DNA of 14,697 nucleotides from an uncultured Veillonella sp. (GTDB lineage Bacteria; Bacillota; Negativicutes; Veillonellales; Veillonellaceae). Below, one piece after another: positions 7,805 through 13,731 of the stretch. The translations under genes were made by a program, and so were the position numbers. Each line of letters begins with the position of its first letter. The stretch's first letter is position 1. The notes under the pieces were generated by a model. The model did not search any database. It was not told the origin of the DNA and saw only the letters and a program-made list of their open reading frames with translations. The stretch lies in assembly GCA_900766125.1 (NCBI GenBank), contig CAAFUD010000027.1, forward strand, positions 1 through 14,697, in the 5' to 3' direction.

Positions 7805-8209
7805 ATGAGTGAAGAACGAAAACATATTGAAGTTGTAGCAGCAATTATCAAAAAAGATAATACTATATTAGCTACTCAACGTGGTTATGGTGATCTAAAA
7901 GATGGTTGGGAGTTTCCAGGTGGTAAGGTTGAGCCTGGCGAAGCTCATGAGGTAGCACTCAAAAGAGAAATACATGAAGAACTAGAAGCTGAGATTACCG
8001 TTCTGGAACATATTATTACTATTGAATATACAGGGTATGAGAAGTTTGATTTAACAATGCATTGTTATTTGTGTTCTTTGGTAAATGACTCTGATATTAC
8101 TCTATTAGAACATGAAGCGGCTAAATGGCTTTCAAAAGAGAATTTATACTCAGTAGATTGGTTACCTGCTGATATTGATGCAGTAGATGCGATCTCTAAA
8201 CGTTTATAA
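7805..8209 (+). CDS. Nudix hydrolase, MutT/NudG-like nucleotide pyrophosphohydrolase
   Basis: This 134-residue enzyme should cleave nucleoside diphosphate derivatives (nucleotide-X) with Mg2+. The Nudix box spans residues 40-62: Gly40, Glu46, Arg54-Glu55, Glu58-Glu59. The usual Gly in the EExG part is replaced by Glu61, as in several MutT/CTP-pyrophosphohydrolase-like members. The preceding WEFPGGK (35-41) is the MutT/NudG-like signature. Likely substrates are oxidised or modified (d)NTPs, but this cannot be read from sequence. It starts 6 bases after the helicase stop; its ribosome binding site (TAAGG) overlaps that stop codon, so it is co-transcribed and likely translationally coupled. The coupling suggests that nucleotide hydrolysis serves the same process as the helicase, whether as a partner, a sanitiser or a signal-degrading enzyme. 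Confidence 0.92.
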   Translation: MSEERKHIEVVAAIIKKDNTILATQRGYGDLKDGWEFPGGKVEPGEAHEVALKREIHEELEAEITVLEHIITIEYTGYEKFDLTMHCYLCSLVNDSDITLLEHEAAKWLSKENLYSVDWLPADIDAVDAISKRL

Positions 8210-8219
8210 CATAATATAT

Positions 8220-8260
8220 AAAGGTATGCTTATTATGATATATAAGTGTACCTTTTATTT
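8220..8260 (+). terminator. Terminator of the helicase-Nudix operon
   Basis: A 14-bp stem with two adjacent G-U wobbles (8220-8233 with 8242-8255) has an 8-base loop and is followed by TTTTATTTT. It lies 10 bases after the Nudix stop. Confidence 0.75.
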
Positions 8261-8338
8261 TAATGGATAGCCTATTTGTAATGTACAAGAATTATTAGTG
8301 CATATATAAGTATTGTTCAAATTATATTTTGATATTCA

Positions 8339-8367
8339 TTGTCCATACTTTCATATCGTTATATAAT
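8339..8367 (+). promoter_or_regulatory. Promoter of the sulfurtransferase gene
   Basis: TTGTCC (8339-8344) and a perfect TATAAT (8362-8367) are separated by 17 bases, about 50 bases before the start at 8418. A second TATAAT at 8394-8399 is too close to the ribosome binding site to be the main one. Confidence 0.6.
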
Positions 8368-8417
8368 AATATTATCAGATTTGTATTTTTCGATATAATT
8401 ATATGAAAGGAGTACAT

Positions 8418-9236
8418 ATGTCAAATTTCATCACTCCTAAAGAGTTATTAGCTTGTCTCGATGAGGTTATCATCTTAGATGCTCGAGGCTATCAAGATTA
8501 TAAACAGGGCCATATTAAGGGGGCTTTTCCTGTAGATTTAGATAAGGATTTAACAGGTCCTGTAGGCGAGCATGGCGGTCGTCATCCATTGCCGGATATG
8601 GAGCAGTTGGCTCATACTTTTGAGTCTTACGGGATCACTCGCGATTCCAAGGTCGTTGTATATGACTCTTGGCTTTTCTTGGCGGGACGTTTATGGTGGA
8701 CTTTGCGCTATATGGGTTTAACGGATGTACGCGTATTGTCTGGCGGTGTTGAACGCTGGATTAAGGAAGGTCATGTTCTAACTAAAGAACCAACTCCGTT
8801 ACCTGTAGAACCGTCTGTTTTCAACTATGAATTACAAACGCATATGGTTATGAGTCGTGATGAGGTTCTCAAGGCTAGTGAAACGGGTGACCATGTTATC
8901 ATCGATGCTCGTGCGCCGTTCCGCTACGATGGGTCTCAAGTAGATACGATGGATGGCATGACTGGTCACATTCCTGGTGCTGTTAATCATTTTTATGAAA
9001 GTGGTTATACCGTAGATGGTCCTAAGTCTGTAAAAGATTTAGAATCCCAGTATTATAATGAAATCTACCAAAATAGACCTGTTGTGACTTACTGTGGCTC
9101 AGGGGTAACCGCTTGTAATGCGCTGTTAACTATGAGCGAAGTAGGGCTTGAATCGGCTTTATATGTTGGTAGCTCTAGTGATTGGGTAACCTATGACGGT
9201 TTCCCACTTAAGACTGGTGTAGAAACATTACGATAA
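8418..9236 (+). CDS. Two-domain rhodanese sulfurtransferase (thiosulfate/3-mercaptopyruvate type)
   Basis: This 272-residue cytoplasmic enzyme moves sulfane sulfur from thiosulfate or 3-mercaptopyruvate to a thiophile. It has two rhodanese domains in tandem. The N-terminal one (about 5-125) is inactive, with Asp in YDSW where a Cys would be. The C-terminal one carries catalytic Cys226 in the loop CGSGVTA. A CGSG[TV]-type loop is typical of mercaptopyruvate sulfurtransferases; thiosulfate enzymes usually carry CRKGVT. Length matches the family (about 280). I start at ATG 8418, not ATG 8403: AAAGGAG (8406-8412) lies 5 bases before 8418, while the upstream ATG has no ribosome binding site. It is followed 13 bases later by a small membrane-protein gene, probably in the same operon. 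Confidence 0.92.
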   Translation: MSNFITPKELLACLDEVIILDARGYQDYKQGHIKGAFPVDLDKDLTGPVGEHGGRHPLPDMEQLAHTFESYGITRDSKVVVYDSWLFLAGRLWWTLRYMGLTDVRVLSGGVERWIKEGHVLTKEPTPLPVEPSVFNYELQTHMVMSRDEVLKASETGDHVIIDARAPFRYDGSQVDTMDGMTGHIPGAVNHFYESGYTVDGPKSVKDLESQYYNEIYQNRPVVTYCGSGVTACNALLTMSEVGLESALYVGSSSDWVTYDGFPLKTGVETLR

Positions 9237-9249
9237 TACAGGAGGGCAA

Positions 9250-9474
9250 ATGAAAATTTTAAAACATCTACTAACCCTTGTTGCGTTTGGTTATTTGTGT
9301 TATCACATCTATACCTTCGGGCCCGGCATGTTTAATGTTACGGTGTTGGTAATTCTTGTTTTATCTTCCATAGCTAATTATTTCCGTGAAAAACGTGAAA
9401 GTGATCTTAAAGCAAACGAAAACGCTCGAAAGGCTCGTGCGGAAGCAAGACATGCAAAGAAACACAAACAATAG
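9250..9474 (+). CDS. Small membrane protein of unknown function
   Basis: This 74-residue protein has two hydrophobic segments (about 5-22 and 27-44) joined by FGPGM, then a highly charged, Lys/Arg-rich tail (48-74, ending AKKHKQ) that is expected in the cytoplasm. A strong AGGAGG (9240-9245) just before the ATG supports it as real. It follows the sulfurtransferase by 13 bases and is probably co-transcribed. I do not recognise a family; the basic tail could touch nucleic acid or the ribosome, but nothing shows this. No clear terminator follows. Confidence 0.7.
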   Translation: MKILKHLLTLVAFGYLCYHIYTFGPGMFNVTVLVILVLSSIANYFREKRESDLKANENARKARAEARHAKKHKQ

Positions 9475-9558
9475 TAATGTACAACTTTCTGGCTAAACTG
9501 TATAACATATTATAATTGCTAGTATAAATAAGAATATTTTTGAAATATAAGGAAATTG

Positions 9559-9587
9559 TTGAAATAGAGGCTTTCACAAACTATATT
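9559..9587 (+). promoter_or_regulatory. Promoter of the exonuclease III gene
   Basis: TTGAAA (9559-9564) and TATATT (9582-9587) have an ideal 17-base spacer, about 37 bases before the TTG start at 9624. Confidence 0.6.
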
Positions 9588-9623
9588 GGTATGTAAAAGC
9601 ACTATTAGAATAAGGAGTAAGCA

Positions 9624-10379
9624 TTGAAATTAATTTCTTGGAATGTAAACGGCCTTCGTGCCGCTGTAACAAAAGGATTTATGGAATCCTTTAACGAACT
9701 GGATGCAGATATTTTCTGTTTACAAGAAACAAAATTGCAACCAGAACAAATTTCTTTGGAATTGCCAGGCTATGAGCAATATTGGAATAGTGCTGTGAAA
9801 AAAGGCTATAGTGGTACGGCTGTATTCACGCGTATTAAACCATTGTCCGTAACTAACGGTATCGGCATTGAAGAACACGATCAAGAGGGCCGTGTTATTA
9901 CTGCTGAATATGACAATTTCTATTTAGTATGTTGCTATACACCGAATAGCCAGCGTGAATTGGCTCGTCTTGAGTACCGAATGGCTTGGGAAGACGCATT
10001 CCGCAACTATTTGCTTGAATTAGATAAGAAAAAACCAGTCATTCTCTGTGGTGATCTCAATGTAGCACATCAAGAAATCGATCTTAAAAATCCTAAGACA
10101 AACCGTAAAAATGCAGGCTTCTCCGATGAAGAGCGTGCAAAAATGACCGAACTATTAGGGGCTGGTTTCACAGATACATTCCGTCACCTTTATCCAGATG
10201 CAATTGAGCAATATAGTTGGTGGTCCTACATGGGCAAAGCTCGTGAGCGGAATACAGGATGGAGAATTGACTACTTTATCACCTCTAAACGTCTTGACGA
10301 CAAAATTCAAGAAGCTAAAATTCACCAACAAATCTTTGGCTCTGATCACTGCCCAGTAGAATTAGATATCGATTTATAA
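9624..10379 (+). CDS. xth: Exonuclease III family AP endonuclease
   Basis: This 251-residue DNA repair enzyme cleaves abasic sites and trims 3' ends with Mg2+. Every hallmark is present: WNVNGLR at the N-terminus (Asn7), metal ligand Glu35 in LQETKL, YTPNS, Asp144 and Asn146 in GDLNVAH, the WW-SYMG-RERN-GWRIDYF stretch near 198-217, and the C-terminal GSDHCPV with catalytic Asp241 and His242. Length equals Bacillus ExoA (about 252). The start is TTG 9624: TAAGGAG (9611-9617) is 6 bases upstream and the conserved KLISWNVNG begins directly after it. A promoter at 9559-9587 fits. The gene is alternatively named exoA. It is complete, and queC follows after 68 bases. Confidence 0.96.
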   Translation: MKLISWNVNGLRAAVTKGFMESFNELDADIFCLQETKLQPEQISLELPGYEQYWNSAVKKGYSGTAVFTRIKPLSVTNGIGIEEHDQEGRVITAEYDNFYLVCCYTPNSQRELARLEYRMAWEDAFRNYLLELDKKKPVILCGDLNVAHQEIDLKNPKTNRKNAGFSDEERAKMTELLGAGFTDTFRHLYPDAIEQYSWWSYMGKARERNTGWRIDYFITSKRLDDKIQEAKIHQQIFGSDHCPVELDIDL

Positions 10380-10398
10380 TATATTGAAAGTATAATCT

Positions 10399-10424
10399 AC
10401 AGCCTCATCTTAGGATGGGGCTGT
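10399..10424 (+). other. Hairpin without U-tract before queC
   Basis: ACAGCCTCATC (10399-10409) pairs with GATGGGGCTGT (10414-10424) over 11 bp with one wobble and loop TTAG. TGTAAT follows instead of a T-run, so it is a weak terminator or a leader structure, ending 12 bases before the queC ribosome binding site. A TATAAT at 10391-10396 just upstream could be a -10 for queC, but no -35 is visible. Confidence 0.6.
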
Positions 10425-10447
10425 TGTAATAGGTGAAAGGAGACCTT

Positions 10448-11137
10448 ATGGCACAAAAACAAAAGGCTGTTGTCTTATTTAGCGGTGGTGTAGATAGTAC
10501 TACATGTTTAGCCCTTGCCATTGAAAGATTTGGAAAAGATAATGTAGTGCCGTTATCCATTCAATATGGTCAAAAACATAGTAAAGAACTAGAGGCTGCT
10601 GCATCTATTCTAGCTTATTATGGAATTGAAGGTAAAACGATGGATGTCACTAAATTGTTTGCCTTCAGCAATTGCTCTTTATTAACCCAATCCACAGAGG
10701 CAATACCTCAAGGTTCATACAAGGAACAACAAGAAACAGAAGGGGAAGGTACGGTTAGTACCTATGTGCCATTTAGAAATGGTCTATTCTTATCTGCGGC
10801 GGCATCCTTAGCCTTATCTCTGGACTGCGGCTATATTTACTACGGTGCCCATAGCGATGATGCGGCTGGTAACGCATACCCAGATTGTACAGAACACTTC
10901 TATAAATCCATGGGCGATGCTATCTTCGAAGGATCCGGCAAAGAATGCTCCTTAGAAGCACCATTCATCAACCATAACAAAGCAGACGTCGTAAAAGAAG
11001 GCCTACGACTCGGCGTACCATACCACCTAACATGGTCCTGCTACGAAGGCGGCGACAAACCATGCGGACACTGCGGCACCTGTATCGACAGACAAGCTGC
11101 CTTTGAAGCAAATGGCGTTAAAGACCCTGCTCTATAA
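10448..11137 (+). CDS. queC: 7-cyano-7-deazaguanine (preQ0) synthase QueC
   Basis: QueC converts 7-carboxy-7-deazaguanine to preQ0 using ATP and ammonia, in queuosine synthesis. The 229-residue protein has the PP-loop SGGVDSTT (12-19), the NGLFLSAAASLA region, the AHSDDAAGNAYPDC motif, and a C-terminal zinc site from the cysteines in SCYEGGDKPCGHCGTC. I start at ATG 10448: AAAGGAG (10436-10442) is 5 bases before it, whereas the in-frame GTG 10433 has no site. Codon use shifts within the gene: the first half ends codons mostly in A/T, while from about 10890 C-ending codons dominate. queD, queE and queF are not in the window. A hairpin terminator with a weak U-tract follows. Confidence 0.96.
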   Translation: MAQKQKAVVLFSGGVDSTTCLALAIERFGKDNVVPLSIQYGQKHSKELEAAASILAYYGIEGKTMDVTKLFAFSNCSLLTQSTEAIPQGSYKEQQETEGEGTVSTYVPFRNGLFLSAAASLALSLDCGYIYYGAHSDDAAGNAYPDCTEHFYKSMGDAIFEGSGKECSLEAPFINHNKADVVKEGLRLGVPYHLTWSCYEGGDKPCGHCGTCIDRQAAFEANGVKDPAL

Positions 11138-11173
11138 TAATCGGATCTATAATACCTATAAACTGGCTTAGGC

Positions 11174-11204
11174 AAGTAGTCGCCTTTTAGGCGGCTACTT
11201 TGCT
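11174..11204 (+). terminator. Terminator after queC
   Basis: An 11-bp GC-rich stem (11174-11184 with 11190-11200, one wobble) has loop TTTTA and is followed by only TTTGC, so the U-tract is weak. It is the first structure after queC. Confidence 0.65.
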
Positions 11205-11240
11205 ATATATACTAATAGATAAGATACTATGTTTGCCTTG

Positions 11241-11448
11241 AGGCGGACTTCTACGTCGCTAATATTAGCTCATTTGTTGATTTGCTAAATTCGCAGTGGC
11301 AGGAGATACCTTTTCAAAGAGCGACTTTGGCAGGTCGAGGCCCCAGGCCGATGACCGTATAGCCAGTGGAGCGATGAGGAAAGGTATCTCCTGACACCCC
11401 GTCCTTACCAACTTAATACTAATAGTAGATTTACATATAAGTCCGCCT
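11241..11448. repeat. Long foldback element of nested inverted repeats; structured RNA or MITE-like
   Basis: The ends AGGCGGACTT (11241-11250) and AAGTCCGCCT (11439-11448) are perfect 10-base inverted repeats. Inside, in nested order, CTAC pairs with GTAG (11251-11254/11425-11428) and TATTAG with CTAATA (11263-11268/11419-11424). GTGGCAGGAGATACCTTT (11296-11313) pairs with 11380-11397 at 17 of 18 positions. TGGC, GGTC and GGCC (11328-11342) then pair with GGCC, GACC and GCCA (11346-11365), closing on loop CCA. The whole folds as one rod of about 208 bases with internal loops, on either strand. No target-site duplication is visible. A possible promoter (TTGCTA 11200-11205, 17 bases, GATACT 11223-11228) would start RNA near its left end; no terminator follows. 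I do not recognise it as 6S, SRP, RNase P or tmRNA. Confidence 0.7.
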
Positions 11449-11520
11449 ACAACCAAATTGATTGCGAAAATATTAGATATATGTTAATATTAGAAATGCC
11501 TAAAGGCGACAACTAAATAA

Positions 11521-11559
11521 GACAGTTTGAAACCATCCTGTCTCTAAACAAAACTACGG
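11521..11559 (+). promoter_or_regulatory. Probable preQ1 riboswitch of queT
   Basis: GACAG (11521-11525) and CTGTC (11538-11542) close a hairpin with a 12-base loop, followed by an A-rich tail TAAACAAAACTACGG (11545-11559). This is the layout of the preQ1-I H-type pseudoknot aptamer, whose tails end in forms such as AACAAAACAAGG. A C just before the 3' arm fits the ligand-reading position. The downstream gene is the queuosine-precursor transporter, and the tail can pair with the loop of the following terminator. The class is inferred from layout and context, not from a covariance search. Confidence 0.7.
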
Positions 11560-11577
11560 AAATTCATAAGCATTTTT

Positions 11578-11606
11578 AGCATGGTAGTTTTGCCATGCTT
11601 TTTTTT
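11578..11606 (+). terminator. Riboswitch-controlled attenuator before queT
   Basis: AGCATGG (11578-11584) pairs with CCATGCT (11593-11599), followed by eight T (11599-11606). The loop carries GTAGTTTTG (11584-11592), the exact complement of CAAAACTAC (11549-11557) in the riboswitch tail. Pairing of the two would block this stem, so bound preQ1 should favour termination. It ends 5 bases before the queT ribosome binding site. Confidence 0.85.
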
Positions 11607-11625
11607 ATTTGAGGAGGTGAGTGTT

Positions 11626-12117
11626 ATGATTACTACACGTAAATTGACTATTTCTGCCATGGTTGTGGCATTGTACATCGTCGTACTATATTTAACGCAA
11701 AGCGTTTCTTTCGGAGCGTATCAAATTCGTATAGCAACATCATTATATGCACTTGCTTATGCCTTTCCGTTTTTGGTGATTCCAATGGGGATTGGCAACC
11801 TCATTTCTAACTTCCTATTCGGTGGTCTTGGTATCCTCGATATGATGGGAGGTTTTGGCGTTGGTATTTTAACAACAGGTATAATCGTAGGTATGCGTAA
11901 GCTTGGCCTTAGCGCTTGGTGGGCGATTCTACCGATTATCTTTGTTCCAGCATTATGTGTACCGTTATGGCTTAGCCCATTACTTGGCCTTCCATACTGG
12001 CCATTGGTATTGAACCTCATCGTAGGTCAAACAATTCCAGCAGTGCTTGGCTCTGTTTTGGTGAAAGCATTGATCAGCCGTCCTAGCATGGCTGCTTTAT
12101 TAGGTGCTTTCAAATAA
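11626..12117 (+). CDS. queT: QueT family queuosine-precursor transporter
   Basis: This 163-residue integral membrane protein has about five hydrophobic helices. It is expected to be the substrate-binding (S) subunit of an ECF-type importer for a queuosine precursor such as preQ1. Family features are the GAYQIRIATSLYALAYAFP stretch (30-48) and the NLISNFLFGGLGILDM motif (58-73). The start is ATG 11626, 8 bases after AGGAGG (11612-11617). The frame is open up to ATG 11581, but that codon lies inside the attenuator stem and cannot be the start. Upstream are the preQ1-type riboswitch and terminator. It lacks its own ATPase, so it would use a shared ECF module elsewhere. It is monocistronic, with a terminator just downstream. 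Confidence 0.9.
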   Translation: MITTRKLTISAMVVALYIVVLYLTQSVSFGAYQIRIATSLYALAYAFPFLVIPMGIGNLISNFLFGGLGILDMMGGFGVGILTTGIIVGMRKLGLSAWWAILPIIFVPALCVPLWLSPLLGLPYWPLVLNLIVGQTIPAVLGSVLVKALISRPSMAALLGAFK

Positions 12118-12138
12118 AAAGTACATAGGTAAATAAAT

Positions 12139-12173
12139 AGGCGTAAGCTCGATGTGAGCTTACGCCTTTTTTT
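12139..12173. terminator. Terminator of queT, probably shared with gdhA
   Basis: A perfect 12-bp stem AGGCGTAAGCTC/GAGCTTACGCCT (12139-12150 and 12156-12167) has a 5-base loop and seven T (12167-12173). On the minus strand the stem is followed by ATTTATTT, so it can also stop convergent gdhA transcripts. Confidence 0.9.
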
Positions 12174-12202
12174 ATGGCTAAATGTTATGGAGGTTGAAAG
12201 TA

Positions 12203-13459
12203 TTAGCAGTTGTAGCCGCGCCATTTAGTTTCTACTACGAGGCGTTCAAGGGCAACCATGTACGCTGCTTGACGAGGAGGTACATTGTATTTATGTTGCA
12301 TTTCCCAAACAGCTTCGAAGCTATTTTGCATGTTTTTAGTTAATCTTTCGTTAACTTCTTCTTCAGTCCAGTAGAAGCTAGCTTTGTTTTGTACCCATTC
12401 ATAGTAGGATACAACTACGCCGCCGCCGTTTGCAAGAACGTCAGGAATGATGTCGATACCTTTTTCATAGAAGTATTTATCTGCATCATTAGTAGTAGGG
12501 CCATTAGCACCTTCCAAGATGATTTTAGCTTGGATGTTTTCCATGTTGTCTTTGTTCAATTGGTTTTCAAGAGCTGCCATGTACAATACATCAACTGGTT
12601 GAGCCAATAATTCTTGAGCACCAATTGTAGTCATACCTGGTTCGCTGTAACCTTCAAGGGAACGACCATGGGAGTTAGCATATTCGTATGCTTTTTCCAC
12701 ATCAATACCATTAGGGTTGTAGATGTTAACGCTTACGTCGCCGATAGCAACAACTTTAGCGCCTGCTTGCGCAATGAGGCGAGCACCTACGGAACCTACG
12801 TTACCGAAGCCTTGAACTGCTACAGTAAGGTTTTTGATGTCTAAGTTTTTCTTAGCTAAGTAACTTTGTAATGCGATGAGACAGCCGCGACCAGTTGCTT
12901 CATTACGACCTAAGGATCCGCCTACTTCAATAGGTTTACCAGTAACGATACCAGGGCTCCATTCGCCTTTTAATGTGCTGTATTCGTCAGCAATCCAGCT
13001 CATGATTTGGGCGTTTGTATTTACGTCTGGTGCAGGCACGTCAGTATTTACGCCAATGATAGGAGCAATACGACGTACAAAGTTACGAGTCAAGCGTTCT
13101 AATTCGCGAGGGTTCAATGTTTTAGGATCAACCTTGATACCGCCTTTACCACCGCCATAAGGAATGTTAGCGATAGCATTTTTAATAGTCATCCAAGCTG
13201 CCAATGCACGAACTTCGTTTTCGTCGGAGTCAGGATGGAAGCGAAGACCACCTTTAGCGCTACCACGTAATGTGGAGTGTTGGCAACGGTAACCTTCATA
13301 TACGCGAACTTCACCATTGTCTAGTTGAAGAGGTACAGCTACTTTTAGTTCTCGTTCAGGATGACGTAATACTTCGTACTCACTACGAGAATAACCGAGT
13401 TTTTCTGCTGCTACATCTAACGTATTTAGCATGTTTTCATAAGGATTATAACCACTCAT
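12203..13459 (-). CDS. gdhA: Glutamate dehydrogenase
   Basis: This 418-residue cytoplasmic enzyme interconverts glutamate and 2-oxoglutarate plus ammonia. It has the hexameric GDH layout: an N-terminal substrate domain with Lys69 in AKGGLRFHP, Lys93, catalytic Lys105 in PYGGGKGGI and Asp145 in PAPDVNT; then a Rossmann domain with the dinucleotide loop GFGNVG (217-222). An Asp in AIGDVS after the second strand favours NAD over NADP, but only weakly. Length fits NAD-type bacterial GDHs of about 415-420. AGGAGG is 5 bases before the ATG. It lies downstream of an AGCS symporter gene on the same strand, separated by a terminator and a 220-base leader, so it has its own promoter. It probably supports amino-acid catabolism. 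Confidence 0.96.
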   Translation of the reverse strand: MSGYNPYENMLNTLDVAAEKLGYSRSEYEVLRHPERELKVAVPLQLDNGEVRVYEGYRCQHSTLRGSAKGGLRFHPDSDENEVRALAAWMTIKNAIANIPYGGGKGGIKVDPKTLNPRELERLTRNFVRRIAPIIGVNTDVPAPDVNTNAQIMSWIADEYSTLKGEWSPGIVTGKPIEVGGSLGRNEATGRGCLIALQSYLAKKNLDIKNLTVAVQGFGNVGSVGARLIAQAGAKVVAIGDVSVNIYNPNGIDVEKAYEYANSHGRSLEGYSEPGMTTIGAQELLAQPVDVLYMAALENQLNKDNMENIQAKIILEGANGPTTNDADKYFYEKGIDIIPDVLANGGGVVVSYYEWVQNKASFYWTEEEVNERLTKNMQNSFEAVWEMQHKYNVPPRQAAYMVALERLVVETKWRGYNC

Positions 13460-13557
13460 AATAACCTCCTGTATATAAGAGTAAATTAAGTTTTGCTAAT
13501 TTTAGACATACTGTAGTATTCGACGTTGTATACATAATACCCTTTATAATTTTATAA

Positions 13558-13602
13558 CTATATTCTATAGTTTTTAATGCTTGAAAAGTGTATAGAATAT
13601 AG
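13558..13602. repeat. 12-bp perfect inverted repeat in the gdhA upstream region
   Basis: CTATATTCTATA (13558-13569) and TATAGAATATAG (13591-13602) are perfect arms around 21 bases. They could form a leader hairpin or an operator about 100-140 bases upstream of gdhA. The rest of 13460-13678 is AT-rich; no convincing -35/-10 pair for gdhA was found. Confidence 0.55.
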
Positions 13603-13610
13603 ATATTTAC

Positions 13611-13626
13611 TGTGATTATAGTCACT
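13611..13626. promoter_or_regulatory. CRP/FNR-like dyad upstream of gdhA
   Basis: TGTGA-N6-TCACT (13611-13626) matches 9 of 10 defined bases of the CRP consensus TGTGA-N6-TCACA. It lies 150 bases upstream of the gdhA start, between it and the symporter terminator. A CRP/FNR-family regulator site is inferred from sequence and position only. Confidence 0.4.
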
Positions 13627-13677
13627 CCTGGAGTTAGATATAAATCGTAGTTTTTACAGTATAAATGGATACTTTTA

Positions 13678-13717
13678 CAAAAAAAGAGACCGATGAAAGA
13701 TACTTTCACCGATCTCT
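13678..13717 (-). terminator. Terminator of the AGCS symporter gene
   Basis: On the minus-strand RNA a 15-bp stem forms (13717-13703 with 13699-13685, loop of three), with two G-U pairs. It is followed by seven U, 15 bases after the symporter stop. On the + strand those two pairs become C-A mismatches, which confirms the direction. Confidence 0.88.
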
Positions 13718-13731
13718 AAAGAGAATATATT

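Noticed and set aside
8394..8399. TATAAT as -10 of the sulfurtransferase gene
   Set aside because: Transcription would start on or beyond the ribosome binding site; the 8339-8367 pair is better placed.
11241..11448. Foldback element as an integron attC site, 6S RNA, SRP RNA or cobalamin riboswitch
   Set aside because: No attC core boxes, no SRP GGAA-type apical motif, no B12 box, and no recognisable 6S central bubble sequence. Structure alone is not enough to name it.
11265..11456. A 63-codon open frame on the minus strand across the foldback element
   Set aside because: It lies inside the nested inverted repeats, has no convincing ribosome binding site, and its sequence follows from the palindromic arms. 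I treat it as non-coding.
11581..11625. Upstream start for queT at ATG 11581
   Set aside because: The codon lies inside the attenuator stem; the real ribosome binding site AGGAGG (11612-11617) serves ATG 11626.
12876..13160. A 94-codon + strand open frame opposite gdhA
   Set aside because: Low-complexity reverse complement of a highly conserved enzyme gene; no ribosome binding site or family similarity.
13446..13709. An 87-codon minus-strand frame overlapping the gdhA start
   Set aside because: It covers the symporter terminator and AT-rich leader, has no ribosome binding site, and its translation is low in sense.
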